Shown one piece after another: positions 63,075 to 64,000 of a stretch of DNA of 64,000 nucleotides. Numbering within the stretch: position 1 is the first letter of the stretch; every line of letters begins with the position of its first letter. Below the pieces are notes generated by a model that was not told the origin of the DNA, searched no databases, and worked only from the letters and a program-made list of their open reading frames with translations. This stretch comes from Ruegeria atlantica (GTDB lineage Bacteria > Pseudomonadota > Alphaproteobacteria > Rhodobacterales > Rhodobacteraceae): contig NZ_CYPU01000073.1 of the NCBI RefSeq assembly GCF_001458195.1, forward strand, positions 80,393-144,392, written 5' to 3'. The translations under genes were made by a program, and so were the position numbers.

Positions 63075-64000
63075 TCAGAAGCCGAACAGGCGTTCCTGTT
63101 CGGACCAATCAAGTGGGTGGGTCACGCTGACCAGACGCTTGAGTGTAAGTTCAGGCGGCTGTGTGCCGTCGAGAATCGCGGCTTGAATCTTCGGAGAGAG
63201 AAATGCGAGCTGGGCGCGGGTGCGGATGAAGGCGCCGGGGACGCTTTCGCGGCGTGCGATCTCCATCAGTTGAACTCCGGCTTTTAGATCGCGCGCCCAG
63301 CCATGGGCGCGGATCAGCATGGACCGGAGGTGGGGATCAGGTTGGAGTGCCATATCTCCGGCGATGACCTTGGCCTCGACGCCGCGGCGGCGCAGACCAA
63401 AAGATGCAGTGACGTGGGTGAGATCCGGGCGCAGATGGTCCGCAGCAATGCCAAGTGCGCTTGCCAGAGTTTTGGGGTTCAATTCGAGGTCGATCTGTCC
63501 TCGTGCAATTTTGCCTTTGGCCAGAAGAGCAGCGCCGACCTGACCGGCTTGGCGTTGAAGCCGGGTTACTAAATTCGCAACCGAAGTCTGAACTGCCTCG
63601 GCTGACTCGGCCTCCGGCTGCGCCAGAACTCGATGCGTGATTGCGGCGTCTTGCAGATGTCTGACGATGACATCAATGACCGCGTTTTCCAGCGCCGGGC
63701 CGGGCAGCCGCCAGCCGGAGATATCCTTTCCGCCTGAGATCAGTCTGTTGGAGACATAGTAGCGCAACCGTCGACCTTTGCGCGTGGTGTGGGTTGGCGT
63801 CAACCTGTCACCAGTTTCGTCCTGCATCAAACCGGTGAGCCAGGCGCCGGGGTCATTCGAGCGTTGGCGCGCATCGGAGTCGCCGCGTGCCCGGGAGCGG
63901 TTCGATGCCTGTCGCATTTTCTCCTGTACCCGGTCCCAGACGTCCTGGTCGATGATCGCCGGGTGTAGTCCATCCCAAATCTTATCCTTGTGGCGGATTT
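63075..64000 (-). CDS. Large serine recombinase, C-terminal part (cut by window edge)
   Basis: The frame is open to the right end and continues outside. Read from the edge: HKDKIWDGLHPAIIDQDVWD, then VQEKMRQASNRSRARG, matches the 'Recombinase' domain after the catalytic resolvase domain (G-x-H-x-x-I-I-D-x-x-x-W). Further on it has LTGLMQDETGDRLTPTHTTRKGRRLRYYVSN, a zinc-ribbon-like hinge that lacks obvious Cys ligands here, and a long helical C-terminus ending EQERLFGF. The N-terminal catalytic Ser domain is outside the window. Such proteins integrate or excise phages, integrative elements and islands. It points toward tRNA-Ser. Confidence 0.85.
   Translation of the reverse strand, partial: IRHKDKIWDGLHPAIIDQDVWDRVQEKMRQASNRSRARGDSDARQRSNDPGAWLTGLMQDETGDRLTPTHTTRKGRRLRYYVSNRLISGGKDISGWRLPGPALENAVIDVIVRHLQDAAITHRVLAQPEAESAEAVQTSVANLVTRLQRQAGQVGAALLAKGKIARGQIDLELNPKTLASALGIAADHLRPDLTHVTASFGLRRRGVEAKVIAGDMALQPDPHLRSMLIRAHGWARDLKAGVQLMEIARRESVPGAFIRTRAQLAFLSPKIQAAILDGTQPPELTLKRLVSVTHPLDWSEQERLFGF

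Noticed and set aside
62523..63287. Long open frame spanning tRNA-Ser and the repeat region
   Set aside because: It reads straight through the tRNA, overlaps the recombinase 3' end and has no recognisable domain or ribosome-binding site.

Overview
The window is a gene-dense stretch (about 60% G+C by eye) of an alphaproteobacterial chromosome. Everything points to the Roseobacter group of Rhodobacteraceae, probably a Ruegeria-like marine bacterium: the protein sequences, the nuo cluster interrupted by small unknown genes and followed by birA as in Paracoccus, an Ivd/MCC leucine pathway, and a trimethylamine-methyltransferase homologue. Assignments come from reading the sequence and family knowledge, without database searches.

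Layout. 1-5 kb: end of pntB, a VOC protein, a DUF3422 membrane protein, an MFS transporter and an M20 amidohydrolase. 5-12.2 kb, mainly minus strand: moaA-waaA, then glmU-glmS-PNPOx-AlkD as one tight operon, with a small lipoprotein gene between the two groups. 12.4-14.3 kb: a HAD phosphatase and a DegT-type aminotransferase, closed by tandem terminators. 14.4-24.4 kb: leucine/isovalerate catabolism (ivd, acyl-CoA synthetase, mccB, mccA, HMG-CoA lyase, methylglutaconyl-CoA hydratase) with an unknown membrane-anchored protein and an ASCH protein embedded. A promoter overlapped by a TetR-type dyad lies in front of ivd. An OmpW gene lies on the opposite strand. 24.6-42.4 kb: the complete 14-gene complex I operon nuoA-N, with nine extra small genes packed between the subunit genes, many by ATGA or one-base overlap. 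42.4-45.6 kb: birA-coaX-rnj.

45.7-56.5 kb: NUDIX and DUF983 genes. Then an EF-hand protein / ECF sigma / putative anti-sigma / CpxP-like operon, and a diguanylate cyclase with two degenerate receiver domains. Next come DUF3572, a HAD phosphatase and an MttB homologue. An H-NOX-like gene with a one-base frameshift near its start is coupled to a second diguanylate cyclase. CbiX and an AEC transporter follow. 56.5-62.4 kb, minus strand: a six-gene operon of SPOR lipoprotein, D-Ala-D-Ala carboxypeptidase, tmk, holB, TatD and a metallo-beta-lactamase-fold hydrolase. 62.6 kb: tRNA-Ser(UGA), then 375 bp of repeat-rich DNA without a gene. The window closes in the C-terminal part of a large serine recombinase, probably the edge of an integrated element.

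Connections. BirA would biotinylate MccA. Leucine catabolism feeds electrons and acetyl units into the respiratory chain that begins at complex I, and PntAB would make NADPH from the resulting proton-motive force. GlmU/GlmS, WaaA, the carboxypeptidase and the SPOR lipoprotein all serve the envelope. The most unusual points are the frameshifted H-NOX lacking its heme ligand, the receiver-dead PleD-like cyclase, the EF-hand/ECF operon, the decorated nuo operon with a His-rich NuoL, the leucine operon with two foreign-looking inserts, and the repeat cluster beside tRNA-Ser.
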